This document shows positions 1-5,251 of a DNA stretch of 7,674 nucleotides, piece after piece. The stretch is taken from NCBI GenBank assembly GCA_027024125.1, contig JALVSV010000027.1, positions 1 through 7,674 of the forward strand. Reading direction: 5' to 3'. Each line of letters begins with the position of its first letter. Positions within the stretch are counted from its first letter, which is position 1. The translations under genes were made by a program, and so were the position numbers. The notes under the pieces are model-generated. The model searched no databases. It was not told the origin of the DNA and saw only the letters and a list, made by a program, of their open reading frames with translations. This stretch comes from Methylothermaceae bacterium (lineage in GTDB: Bacteria > Pseudomonadota > Gammaproteobacteria > Methylococcales > Methylothermaceae).

Positions 1-139
1 CCTGATCAGGACTTTCGTAATTGCGTGCAAAAAGAATGATCCCCCCCACTCCAGGATGGGCCAGCCACTCCTTTTCCTCAGAAGTCAGTTCCAGAGCTGC
101 AAGATCGAGCATGAAAGGGGCATCGATTGAAACGGACAT
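1..139 (-). CDS. nagZ: Beta-N-acetylhexosaminidase NagZ, N-terminal fragment cut by the window edge
   Basis: Only the first 46 codons are present, read leftwards from an ATG at 139-137. They give [20 protein letters not shown], then [20 protein letters not shown], then YESPDQ. The pattern 'ML D..G/A ..L...E...L.HP.VGG.ILF.RNY..P.Q' is the start of the glycoside hydrolase family 3 enzyme NagZ, the first strand and helix of its TIM barrel. NagZ is cytoplasmic and removes N-acetylglucosamine from anhydromuropeptides during peptidoglycan recycling; its product also feeds AmpR-type beta-lactamase induction in some species. The catalytic His and Asp lie outside the window. The start is preceded by a modest AGGA Shine-Dalgarno. 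The gene follows the ceramidase-like gene on the same strand with a 42-bp gap and probably shares its transcript. The identity rests on a short segment, but a very characteristic one. Confidence 0.85.
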   Translation of the reverse strand, partial: MSVSIDAPFMLDLAALELTSEEKEWLAHPGVGGIILFARNYESPDQ

Positions 140-181
140 GTGGTTTTCCTGCGTTGATACCAGGACGAAATTATACGCCGA

Positions 182-952
182 TCAGGATTGCAACGGTTTC
201 CTGATCAACCAGACCACCGCCAATGCTGCCAGAAGGTGTTTCAAAGAATGACCGCTGACCCATCCAGTGAGCTCGAACAGGGGTCCGTCCAGGTACTCCG
301 CCAGCTTGGCCAAAGCATAACAACCCAATGCAATCCAGATTGCCCGTCGCGATATTCTGGCCGGTGGAAATCGCCAGAATATCCAAAGAATGATCACCGG
401 GGGCAGAAACTGAACCAGGCCATAGAGGCGCAGATCGTCGAACACGAGCCATACCCCGATACTGGCAAGACCCGTCAGGACCAGCAACGGCCATATCCAG
501 TCACCAATTTCGAACTGATCATTCAAAATGGCGGCAAATAGCCCCATGAACGCCAAGGTCATGGGCAAACGGTCCCATACCAACCTGGCATCGTCCGGTG
601 CCCAGTGATACCAGGCAGATCCCAAACCCGTCAGCAGAACGCCCCACCAGAACACTCTGATGGCACCTTGCATCGAACAGGGCCATGTCGACACCCGCCG
701 CAGCCCCAATATTCCCAACAAGACAAATGGCAGATTCGACAATACGTTCAGACAATTCGGGACCCATCCACAGGAACGGGTGTCGGCAAACACGTGATAT
801 GCCGGGTCCTGAGGAATTGGACCAATCACCCAGACCAGCAGCAGACCACTCAGAACCAGGACCACCAACGGCCAACGCTTTTGCAGAATCGCCCCCAACC
901 CGGCCTCCTTAAATATCGTCCACAACTCTTCCCCGGTACTGCCAGCGATCAC
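182..952 (-). CDS. Alkaline-ceramidase-like transmembrane hydrolase (CREST superfamily)
   Basis: A 256-residue integral membrane protein with seven to eight hydrophobic segments (about residues 27-44, 66-84, 99-115, 129-143, 152-170, 176-193, 203-220 and 234-250). It carries the metal-hydrolase signature of the alkaline ceramidase/CREST superfamily: NxxSN at 69-73, SxxxH at 112-116 (S112, H116), D127 eleven residues after H116, and HxxxH at 235-239. In human ACER3 the zinc site uses Ser77, His81, Asp92, His217 and His221, with the same 11-residue His-Asp spacing. It probably hydrolyses an amide or ester bond of a membrane lipid; the substrate cannot be told and need not be ceramide. The GTG start at 952 has no good ribosome site. 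An in-frame TTG at 898-896 lies 5 nt after AAGGAGG and may be the true start, giving about 238 residues. The gene precedes nagZ by 42 bp. Confidence 0.8.
   Translation of the reverse strand: MIAGSTGEELWTIFKEAGLGAILQKRWPLVVLVLSGLLLVWVIGPIPQDPAYHVFADTRSCGWVPNCLNVLSNLPFVLLGILGLRRVSTWPCSMQGAIRVFWWGVLLTGLGSAWYHWAPDDARLVWDRLPMTLAFMGLFAAILNDQFEIGDWIWPLLVLTGLASIGVWLVFDDLRLYGLVQFLPPVIILWIFWRFPPARISRRAIWIALGCYALAKLAEYLDGPLFELTGWVSGHSLKHLLAALAVVWLIRKPLQS
896..910 (-). promoter_or_regulatory. Strong Shine-Dalgarno and alternative TTG start of the ceramidase-like gene
   Basis: Read on the minus strand, this stretch is AAGGAGGCCGGGTTG. It holds a near-perfect Shine-Dalgarno (AAGGAGG), a 5-nt spacer and a TTG in frame with the ceramidase-like protein at residue 19. 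The upstream GTG at 952 has only weak purines before it. Starting here leaves a short basic stretch (QKR) before the first membrane segment, as is common for inner-membrane proteins. The choice between the two starts is an inference. Confidence 0.45.
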
Positions 953-1021
953 CAGGCAAAATGACAGCTTCAGAACCGAGGCATATTAGTGACGAGAGAC
1001 ATGGCCAATCATAACGAACCA

Positions 1022-1050
1022 TCGACCCATACCTTCGACCCGCTTAAAAT
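1022..1050 (+). promoter_or_regulatory. Candidate sigma-70 promoter for the radical SAM gene
   Basis: In the 134-bp divergent spacer, TCGACC (1022-1027) and TAAAAT (1045-1050) are separated by 17 bp. They match the -35 consensus at 4 of 6 positions and the -10 consensus at 5 of 6. They sit about 37 bp before the ATG at 1087. Minus-strand hexamers TATGAT (1013-1008) and TAATAT (988-983) could serve the ceramidase-like gene, but neither has a convincing -35 partner. Confidence 0.3.
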
Positions 1051-1086
1051 GGCAGAAACAACGAGCAAACATACCCAGCTCACCAA

Positions 1087-2145
1087 ATGAAAACTCCTTC
1101 TCATCACAAAGGACGGGGCGCCGTCACCAATCCCGACGGCCGCTACAATGACTGGCGGCACGAAGCGATAGATGATGGCTGGGGTACAGATGACGGACGA
1201 CCCGCCCCACAAACCGAAGTCAGCCTGGAGCATCCGCGCACCATTATCGCCCGCAACCAGTCACCGGACATCCCATTCGACCGTTCCATCAATGCCTACC
1301 GGGGCTGTGAACACGGTTGTATTTATTGCTATGCCCGCCCCACCCACGCCTGGCTGGGTCTGTCGCCAGGGCTGGACTTCGAGACCAGGCTCACCGCCAA
1401 ACCCGACGCAGCCACATTACTACGGCGCGAACTTCAGGCTCCTGGTTACCACCCTTCCCCCATCGCCCTGGGTGCCAATACCGATCCCTATCAACCCATC
1501 GAACGGCGCTATCAGATCACCCGCCAGGTTTTGGAAATCTTAAGCGAACACAACCACCCTTGCACCATCACCACCAAATCGGCCTTGGTGGAGCGAGATC
1601 TGGACCTCCTCACTTCGATGGCAGAACGCAGGCTGGTGTGGGTGCATCTCTCGGTCACCACCCTGAGACCGGAGATCGCCCGCCGGCTCGAACCGCGCGC
1701 CAGTGCCCCGCACCGCCGCCTTCAGGCAGTGACCCTCTTGCGCGAGGCCCGCATCCCCGTTTCGGTCATGGTGGCACCGGTGATCCCGGTACTCACCGAT
1801 CCGGAACTGGAAAAGATTCTCGAGGCCGCCGCCGTTGCCGGAGCCATGTCCGCCAACTACATGCTGGTCCGACTGCCCCTGGAGGTCTCGGACCTGTTCG
1901 AGGACTGGCTTCGCACCCATTTCCCCGACATGGCCGCTCACGTCATGAACCGCATCCGCGACAGCCGTGGCGGCAGCACCAACGACCCCCGTTTCGGCCA
2001 CCGGATGCGTGGGGAAGGCGTATTCGCCGAACTGATCGCCCAGCGCTTCCGCATCGCCGCCCGCAGGTTGAATCTGGACCGGCCGCTGCCGCCTTTGGAT
2101 TGCAACCGCTTCAGGGGACAGCCCCGGCAATTGAGCCTGTGGTGA
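1087..2145 (+). CDS. PA0069-family radical SAM protein
   Basis: A 352-residue protein related to the spore photoproduct lyase group (SplB/COG1533) of radical SAM enzymes. The [4Fe-4S]-binding motif CEHGCIYCYARPTH gives C74, C78 and C81 (CxxxCxxC). It is preceded by the family's N-terminal KGRGAVTNPDGRY segment (8-20) and the S..D.PF..S.N.YRGC approach to the cluster. NTDPYQP (131-137) and the HPCTITTKS strand (157-165) follow, and the protein ends in the typical Q.SLW tail. Radical SAM enzymes cleave S-adenosylmethionine to a 5'-deoxyadenosyl radical; the substrate of this family is not known to me. It is a soluble cytoplasmic protein of about the usual family length. The start has no strong Shine-Dalgarno, but the KGRGA segment begins only eight residues in, so a much later start is unlikely. 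It faces the antiporter gene with 6 bp between stops. Confidence 0.88.
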   Translation: MKTPSHHKGRGAVTNPDGRYNDWRHEAIDDGWGTDDGRPAPQTEVSLEHPRTIIARNQSPDIPFDRSINAYRGCEHGCIYCYARPTHAWLGLSPGLDFETRLTAKPDAATLLRRELQAPGYHPSPIALGANTDPYQPIERRYQITRQVLEILSEHNHPCTITTKSALVERDLDLLTSMAERRLVWVHLSVTTLRPEIARRLEPRASAPHRRLQAVTLLREARIPVSVMVAPVIPVLTDPELEKILEAAAVAGAMSANYMLVRLPLEVSDLFEDWLRTHFPDMAAHVMNRIRDSRGGSTNDPRFGHRMRGEGVFAELIAQRFRIAARRLNLDRPLPPLDCNRFRGQPRQLSLW

Positions 2146-2151
2146 TAAAAA

Positions 2152-3552
2152 TCAGCCGGGCTCTTGCGCCTGGTGGGACTCGGCCTCCACTTCCTCGCGG
2201 AACACTTCGGCATATCTGCCTATCAGGGCCAGCAAGATCAAAGAATAGAGAAAGGTGGACAACAACACCACCCCGATGACCACCGCCTTGAACATGTCCA
2301 GAAAAGGAAAGTCGCCTGGAATCATGGATAGCATGACGATGGACAACCCCCCCTTGATGCCGGCAAAAGTCAGTACCCCCCACCAGCGGAAATTGACATC
2401 GGTCATCCTGCGCACATGCAGCGTCAGGAGAGCGAACTTCGCCATCATCAGGGCCCGGATCACAGTTGTGGCCAAGAACATGACCAGAATCTCGTGCCAG
2501 TAACGGGCCAACAGCTCCAGTTGGATGATTTCCGCCATGGCAACGAACAAAATCGTGTTTCCCACCAGCCCCAGCAGCTGGATATCCTCTTTGTTACGGA
2601 GATGACGCGCCCTTTCTGCAACCGTGACCCGGATCACATCCAGCGCCGTATCGACCAATCGCCGGGAGGCAATGCCTTCGGTGGATTCTTCGATCAGGGC
2701 CTGTTGTTCCGTATCGATCCGTTTTTCTTCATACTTAATCTCCCTGCACATCCAGTGATTCACGGTCACCGTGGCGACGATACAGGCAAGAATCCCGGAC
2801 AGATGCAAATGGCTGTGTCCCCCCAATACATCCAGGAGGGTATAGAAATGTTCGGCGAGGGTGAATGCGGCATAGCCGGTCACGATCAGGATCATCATTT
2901 CGGCAACGCGGTTCTCCGTGGTCTTGAGCAATCCCAATCCCACCAATCCCGTCACCAGCCCCAGCACAATCGAGCCAAGCCCCACCACCAGACTGATCTT
3001 GGTCACATAACCCCACGTCAACTGCCCACCCTCGAGCATATAGAGCCCGATGTAGACGAAAACGATCAACGCCGTGGCATCGTTGAAAAGACTCTCGCCC
3101 TCGGCCAGAATCTTCAGGCGGTGAGGAATGTCGAAGCGGGAGAAAATGCTGACGACACTCACGGGATCGGTCGCCAGCACCATGGCAAACAACAGAATCG
3201 TCGCGGCAATCCCCAGGTGATATTCGCCAAACAGGAAATCCTTCAGGAACAGCGCCATCACCACCGACAGGACCACCGCCACCACCGCCAGGTAGAAGAG
3301 GCTCCAGGCGTGTTCCTTCAGTTCAGTCACGCTCAGCTCCAACGAATCGGAAATCAGCAAAATGGGCAGCAGAGTCAGCACCAGTGAGGCGAAACGCCCT
3401 GCATCGGGTGTGAACCTGGCCACTTCCGGAAACAGCAGATCGAGTAGGAAGGACAAGGCAATCAAGGACAATGGGGAAGGCACCGAAAACTTGTCCTCGA
3501 TCTGCAAGGCCAGATAGAGAATCAACGCAACTGCGAGAACCGTTTCAATCAT
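2152..3552 (-). CDS. Sodium(potassium)/proton antiporter, CPA1/NhaP type
   Basis: A 466-residue membrane protein with about 12 hydrophobic segments, belonging to the Na+/H+ exchanger domain family. It shows the two unwound-helix signatures of the ion site: ATDPVSVVSIF with T128-D129-P130, and EGESLFNDATALIVF with E153, N157 and D158 (the ND pair typical of electroneutral CPA1 exchangers). It also has an arginine in VIRALM (R366) and the GIKGGLSIVML segment (398-408), which matches the family's G.(R/K)G.LS motif. It would exchange cytoplasmic Na+ or K+ for protons across the inner membrane. A charged, probably cytoplasmic loop (about 270-325) interrupts the membrane domain, and the C-terminal tail is short, with no TrkA-C domain. 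The ATG is preceded by GGGAG seven nt upstream. A weak promoter (TTGCAT at 3630-3625, CATGAT at 3607-3602, 17-bp spacing) may drive it. Ion specificity cannot be read from the sequence. Confidence 0.9.
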   Translation of the reverse strand: MIETVLAVALILYLALQIEDKFSVPSPLSLIALSFLLDLLFPEVARFTPDAGRFASLVLTLLPILLISDSLELSVTELKEHAWSLFYLAVVAVVLSVVMALFLKDFLFGEYHLGIAATILLFAMVLATDPVSVVSIFSRFDIPHRLKILAEGESLFNDATALIVFVYIGLYMLEGGQLTWGYVTKISLVVGLGSIVLGLVTGLVGLGLLKTTENRVAEMMILIVTGYAAFTLAEHFYTLLDVLGGHSHLHLSGILACIVATVTVNHWMCREIKYEEKRIDTEQQALIEESTEGIASRRLVDTALDVIRVTVAERARHLRNKEDIQLLGLVGNTILFVAMAEIIQLELLARYWHEILVMFLATTVIRALMMAKFALLTLHVRRMTDVNFRWWGVLTFAGIKGGLSIVMLSMIPGDFPFLDMFKAVVIGVVLLSTFLYSLILLALIGRYAEVFREEVEAESHQAQEPG

Positions 3553-3640
3553 TCAGGGTCTCCCGGGTCCTGATTGGCGAACCGAAACATCAAACCTAAC
3601 AATCATGAAACCTTTTTCACCCCAATGCAAGAAAGAACCA

Positions 3641-3749
3641 GGCAGGGAGCAGGGGAGTGGTTTGAGGGCGTACGCGGCCTGGACGGCCGCGTCCGAGCCT
3701 CCAGGGAGGGATTCACGGCGTTCCGAAAACCACTTCCCTGCTCCCTGCC
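3641..3749. repeat. Intergenic palindromic repeat element with 23-bp terminal inverted arms
   Basis: The left arm 3641-3663 and right arm 3727-3749 are inverted copies matching at 22 of 23 positions (GGCAGGGAGCAGGGgAGTGG plus TTT against the complement). The 63-nt interior contains a second, perfect hairpin: ACGCGGCC (3672-3679), a 5-nt loop, and GGCCGCGT (3685-3692). After it comes GAGCCTCCAGGGAGGGATTC followed by ACGGCG. That interior resembles a repeat found between genes in many gammaproteobacteria ('GGCCATGGATGGCC...GAGCCTCCAGGGA...TTCACGGCG'); this is from memory and unchecked. No transposase is encoded, so it is either a non-autonomous MITE-like element or a REP-type repeat. Transcribed in either direction it would fold into a long stem. 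Confidence 0.75.
3672..3692. repeat. Perfect GC-rich hairpin inside the palindromic element
   Basis: Eight-base arms ACGCGGCC and GGCCGCGT enclose the loop TGGAC. No run of T follows on either strand, so it is not a classic intrinsic terminator. It is the core of the repeat element. Confidence 0.7.
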
Positions 3750-3857
3750 CACCATGATCTTTCAGGGTAAAGGGAGTTCATCAGGAGGGATGAAAAAAGA
3801 CAAACTTCCCAATGGGTTAGAAACTGAATCAGCCAATTCTGCGGAGGCACCTTTTAC

Positions 3858-4091
3858 ATGAGCAAGCGTACCACAATAAAAGCCCCCTCCGCACACTCCA
3901 AACCGCTGAAAGCCCAGTATGTGGGAGGCGTCAGACATCTGAGCAGCCAGGCGGGACTGATTCCACTGGTCCGGTTTCTGGACCAGTTGGGTTTTGGCCA
4001 ATTATTCCATCGCCACGTGCTTCATGACCGTGGACCCTTTGCCACCTGTCAACTGGTGGATAGGTGTTTTCTGAAAATTTGGTTACACTGA
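3858..4091 (+). pseudogene. Transposase N-terminal remnant (possibly IS1380/IS4-like)
   Basis: Seventy-seven codons from an ATG with GGAGG 11 nt upstream. The reading is MSKRTTIKAPSAHSKPLKAQ, then YVGGVRHLSSQAGLIPLVRF, LDQLGFGQLFHRHVLHDRGP and FATCQLVDRCFL. The 'L.S.AGL.PL.RFLD.LGF..L....L..RG....YQLVD..FL' pattern resembles the N-terminal part of DDE transposases of the IS1380/IS4 kind. That family assignment comes from memory of related proteins and is tentative. Resemblance stops near FL (about 4070), and seven codons later a TGA ends the frame. The catalytic domain, normally several hundred residues, is missing. Most likely it is the left end of an insertion sequence truncated by deletion or a later insertion. 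It is not expected to be active. Confidence 0.55.
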
Positions 4092-4108
4092 TATTGGGGC
4101 GCGGGAAC

Positions 4109-4125
4109 TGTAAAAATTTCTGACA
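4109..4125. promoter_or_regulatory. Imperfect dyad TGTAAAAATTTCTGACA in the transposase junction
   Basis: A 17-bp AT-rich imperfect inverted repeat with TGT/ACA ends lies between the two transposase remnants, with no downstream gene of its own. Its form recalls the TGT(A)nTTC.GACA element I associate with promoters of PEP-CTERM/exosortase genes in some proteobacteria. That recollection is unverified, and nothing nearby encodes a PEP-CTERM protein. It may instead be an insertion-sequence end. Confidence 0.25.
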
Positions 4126-4165
4126 CCCAAATGGAACCGGGGATCTGCAGGATACCCACTTTTGT

Positions 4166-4438
4166 TTGATGGATGAGCGCCTGAACAAGTATGAGCAGGC
4201 CGTGTTATTTTTTGCAAAACGTCCCGAGGTCGCCTTCACCAATCACCTGGCCGAACGGAACCTGAGAATGGGCAAAATCAGACAGAAGGTCTCCGGATGC
4301 TTCAGGACCCGTCAATACGCCGGGTTCTTTTGCCGCATCTCCAGCCACCTGCAGACCATGAACAATCTGGGCGACAATCCGCTGGCCGCCATTCAGTTGG
4401 CGCCCTCCGGCGAGATCTATGCCGATAGGGATGAGTAG
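4166..4438 (+). pseudogene. IS66-family transposase, C-terminal remnant
   Basis: A 90-codon frame beginning ERLNKYEQAVLFFAKRPEVA and continuing FTNHLAERNLRMGKIRQKVS, GCFRTRQYAGFFCRISSHLQ and TMNNLGDNPLAAIQLA. This is the classic end of IS66 transposases: the 'Y....L.F......V.FTNN.AER.LRM.K..QK.SGCFR....A..FCRI.S...T....G.N...A' block. E30 in AER is the third acidic residue of the DDE triad. The rest of the protein (roughly 400 residues, with the zinc-finger-like and helix-turn-helix parts and the first two Asp) is absent. The frame is closed upstream by TGA at 4121-4123. It therefore cannot transpose by itself. The companion IS66 genes (tnpA- and tnpB-like) are also missing. Confidence 0.85.
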
Positions 4439-4511
4439 TGACGATCAAAGGGGGATTGAGGTGGATTTTCCATCCGGGAAGCAAGCTGATGGGGATCCAC
4501 TTTGCGTGGTC

Positions 4512-4525
4512 ACAGGACTGCCTGT
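4512..4525. repeat. Small inverted repeat upstream of the antitoxin gene
   Basis: ACAGG and CCTGT flank ACTG, a perfect 5-bp dyad 76 bp before the antitoxin ATG. It lies next to a second dyad at 4530-4553. Either could be an antitoxin operator half; neither is proven. Confidence 0.3.
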
Positions 4526-4529
4526 CTAA

Positions 4530-4571
4530 CACGGGAACTATCCTTTACCCGTGCACATCCCATGCTACCAT
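4530..4571 (+). promoter_or_regulatory. Candidate vapBC promoter with inverted-repeat operator
   Basis: CACGGG (4530-4535) and CCCGTG (4548-4553) form a perfect 6-bp dyad with 12 nt between. The right arm overlaps a possible -35, TTTACC (4544-4549), which lies 16 bp from a possible -10, TACCAT (4566-4571); each matches its consensus at 4 of 6 positions. A dyad on the promoter is the arrangement expected when a VapB-VapC complex represses its own operon. This is an inference from layout. Confidence 0.35.
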
Positions 4572-4601
4572 TACTGAAATCTTCGACAACAGGGTGATGT
4601 C

Positions 4602-4835
4602 ATGGCCACGGTCAACTTCTCAGTCCCTGATGAGATCAAGGCAGCCTTCAACGAAGCATTCAAGGGCGAAAACAAGAGCGCCATCATCGCCCGCCTGATG
4701 CGAGAGGCGGTGGAGGAAAAAGAACGCAGAGAGCAGCGCAAGACGTTGATCTGGGAACTCACCCGCAGCCGTCGCAACCGGCCCACTGCCTCAGACGAGG
4801 AAATTCGCAAGATCCGGGAGGAGGAACGTCCTTGA
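4602..4835 (+). CDS. VapB-like antitoxin, ribbon-helix-helix type
   Basis: A 77-residue protein. It begins MATVNFSVPDEIKAAFNEAF, a short beta strand followed by a helix, and continues GENKSAIIARLMREAVEEKE, the turn and second helix of a ribbon-helix-helix DNA-binding fold. The highly charged tail (about 45-77, rich in Arg and Glu) is the likely toxin-binding part. It would form a dimer, neutralise the PIN toxin encoded next, and repress the shared promoter. The ATG is chosen because AGGGTGAT precedes it closely and the conserved VNFSVP segment starts three codons later. Its TGA overlaps the toxin's TTG start (TTGA, 4832-4835), so the two are translationally coupled. The family call rests on fold pattern, size and context. 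It lies just beyond the IS66 remnant, consistent with a mobile origin. Confidence 0.82.
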   Translation: MATVNFSVPDEIKAAFNEAFKGENKSAIIARLMREAVEEKERREQRKTLIWELTRSRRNRPTASDEEIRKIREEERP

Positions 4836-5251
4836 AAATCGTCCTGGACGCCAGCGTGTTGATCAAATGGCTGCTTGCCGATCCCGAACGGGAAGAGCAA
4901 ACGGAGAAAGCCTCCCATTTGGTGACAACGGTTGATGATGGAGCTTTGGAGTTGGTATTGCCCGACCATTGGCTTGCTGAAGTGGCAGCCATTCCGTGCC
5001 GAATCAGCCCTGCCACCGCAACAGGTGACATCGAAACCCTGCACCTGCTCGACCGGCCGGTCATTGGCGATGCCAGCCTCTACCGCCGGGCCAGCAGAAT
5101 TGCTGTCGATCTTCGCCACCATCTCTTCGACACCCTTTACCACGCCGCCGCCCTGGAAACCGGTACCGCCCTGATCACCGCCGACCACCATTATTGGAGC
5201 AAAGCCAAAGGCTTCGGCAACATCACTCTGCTGGAACAATTCGACAGATGA
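4832..5251 (+). CDS. VapC-type toxin, PIN-domain ribonuclease
   Basis: A 139-residue single PIN domain with all four acidic positions of the metal-binding site: D6 in VLDASVLIKW, E50 in WLAEVA, D100 in HHLFDTLYHAAAL and D118 in LITADHHYW. VapC toxins are Mg2+/Mn2+-dependent endoribonucleases; studied members cut initiator tRNA, other tRNAs or the sarcin-ricin loop. The target here is unknown. The TTG start overlaps the antitoxin stop and has GGAGGAGG about 8 nt upstream, at 4816-4826. The frame is intact and of usual length, so the toxin should be active. The last codons overlap the uup start (ATGA, 5248-5251). That second overlap is unusual, because vapBC pairs normally form a self-contained unit. 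Confidence 0.9.
   Translation: MKIVLDASVLIKWLLADPEREEQTEKASHLVTTVDDGALELVLPDHWLAEVAAIPCRISPATATGDIETLHLLDRPVIGDASLYRRASRIAVDLRHHLFDTLYHAAALETGTALITADHHYWSKAKGFGNITLLEQFDR

Larger units (their letters stand above)
3553..3857. other. 305-bp gene-free region between the antiporter and the insertion-sequence remnants
   Basis: This interval holds the antiporter's upstream region (3553-3640), the large inverted-repeat element (3641-3749) and the approach to the first transposase remnant (3750-3857). Open frames through it have no family resemblance. The plus-strand frame over 3574-3861 reads GLDGRVRASREGFTA across the repeat, a phrase typical of spurious translations of this repeat family rather than of a protein. 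Confidence 0.6.

Noticed and set aside
1317..2279. A 320-codon plus-strand open frame running through the radical SAM gene in another frame
   Set aside because: It is rich in Pro, Arg and His, has no family pattern, and lies almost wholly over a well-recognised gene; it is a GC-rich shadow.
2416..3387. A 323-codon plus-strand open frame opposite the antiporter
   Set aside because: Its Gln/His-rich composition mirrors the hydrophobic codons of the antiporter on the other strand. No domain is visible.
4132..4148. A sigma-54-like TGG...TGC pair after the TGTAAAAATTTCTGACA element
   Set aside because: The GG-to-GC spacing is two bases too long for a -24/-12 promoter, and no gene follows that would need it.
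4461..4500. GTGGAT and ATCCAC as insertion-sequence terminal repeats
   Set aside because: The 6-bp arms are too short, there is no flanking duplication, and nothing between them fits an element; at most it is debris of the IS66 end.
4571..5239. A 222-codon minus-strand open frame opposite vapBC
   Set aside because: It covers two convincing plus-strand genes and shows no recognisable motif.
5194..5247. An 18-residue N-terminal extension of Uup from an in-frame upstream ATG inside vapC
   Set aside because: The extension (MEQSQRLRQHHSAGTIRQ) is just the vapC 3' end read in another frame. The family starts at the strand encoded from 5248.
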